Assembly: GCA_029939015.1 (NCBI GenBank)
Contig: JAOZTV010000035.1
Span: 1-15,078 of the forward strand
Length of the DNA: 15,078 nucleotides
Reading direction: 5' to 3'
Origin: Candidatus Aminicenantota bacterium
Lineage (GTDB): Bacteria > Acidobacteriota > Aminicenantia > UBA2199
This document shows positions 15,021-15,078 of this stretch, in pieces; position 1 is the stretch's first letter, and each line of letters begins with the position of its first letter. The notes beneath the pieces are model-generated. The model had not been told where the DNA came from, ran no database searches, and saw only the letters and a list, made by a program, of their open reading frames with translations. The position numbers and the translations under genes are program-made.

Positions 15021-15078
15021 TATTTAATATCTTTTTTCATAGAAAAAACTTCGTTAAACGGCCATCCTACTATTTTAT
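15020..15078 (-). CDS. Possible 3' end of a minus-strand gene entering from the right
   Basis: On the minus strand the frame from the window edge reads KIVGWPFNEVFSMKKDIK and stops with TAG at 15022-15020. The residue mix (a compact aromatic and charged C-terminus) is protein-like, and the repeat begins immediately at the stop, a common insertion position. Only 18 complete codons are visible, so this is weak; no product can be named. Confidence 0.25.
   Translation of the reverse strand, partial: KIVGWPFNEVFSMKKDIK

Overview
The window is AT-rich DNA from a diderm (Gram-negative-type) bacterium. Evidence for an outer membrane is a complete tripartite RND efflux set with a TolC-like channel, plus several exported proteins. 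The lineage cannot be fixed from the sequence. DUF3857/transglutaminase-like pairs and this style of membrane fusion protein are familiar from Bacteroidota and from several low-GC uncultured phyla, and a MinD-type ATPase fused to an FHA domain does not narrow it further.

Layout, left to right. (1) 1-215: one copy of a TGGCACC-headed interspersed repeat, followed at once by a 27-codon fragment that reads as GTP cyclohydrolase I (FolE), i.e. a gene relic. (2) 205-1058, minus strand: two small exported proteins in one operon. The upstream one carries three copies of a 24-residue repeat. (3) 1371-5146, plus strand: two translationally coupled exported DUF3857/transglutaminase-like proteins. The first has an intact Cys-His-Asp triad; in the second the Cys and His are replaced. 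(4) 5158-13014, minus strand: a visibly GC-richer block encoding, in transcription order, membrane fusion protein, RND pump, TolC-like outer membrane protein, OmpR-type response regulator and sensor histidine kinase. (5) 13245-14573, plus strand: a very AT-rich MinD/ParA-like ATPase with a C-terminal FHA domain, divergent from the efflux operon. (6) 14574-15078: no full gene. It holds a long nested stem-loop followed by a T-tract, a promoter-like element in front of a 25-codon relic, a perfect 14-bp tandem repeat, a second same-orientation TGGCACC repeat and perhaps the end of a minus-strand gene running in from the right.

How the genes work together. The MFP, RND and TolC-like proteins should form one envelope-spanning exporter, and the downstream two-component pair most likely senses envelope or substrate stress and controls it. 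The regulator has its own promoter-like sequence and may be made from a nearly leaderless mRNA. The transglutaminase-like pair probably acts in the periplasm as an active enzyme plus a non-catalytic partner. The small repeat protein and its neighbour are exported and unrecognised. The MinD-FHA protein suggests a positioning ATPase that reads threonine phosphorylation. The composition break at both edges of the efflux block suggests that it was acquired separately from its AT-rich surroundings. No tRNA, rRNA, CRISPR array or intact transposase was seen.
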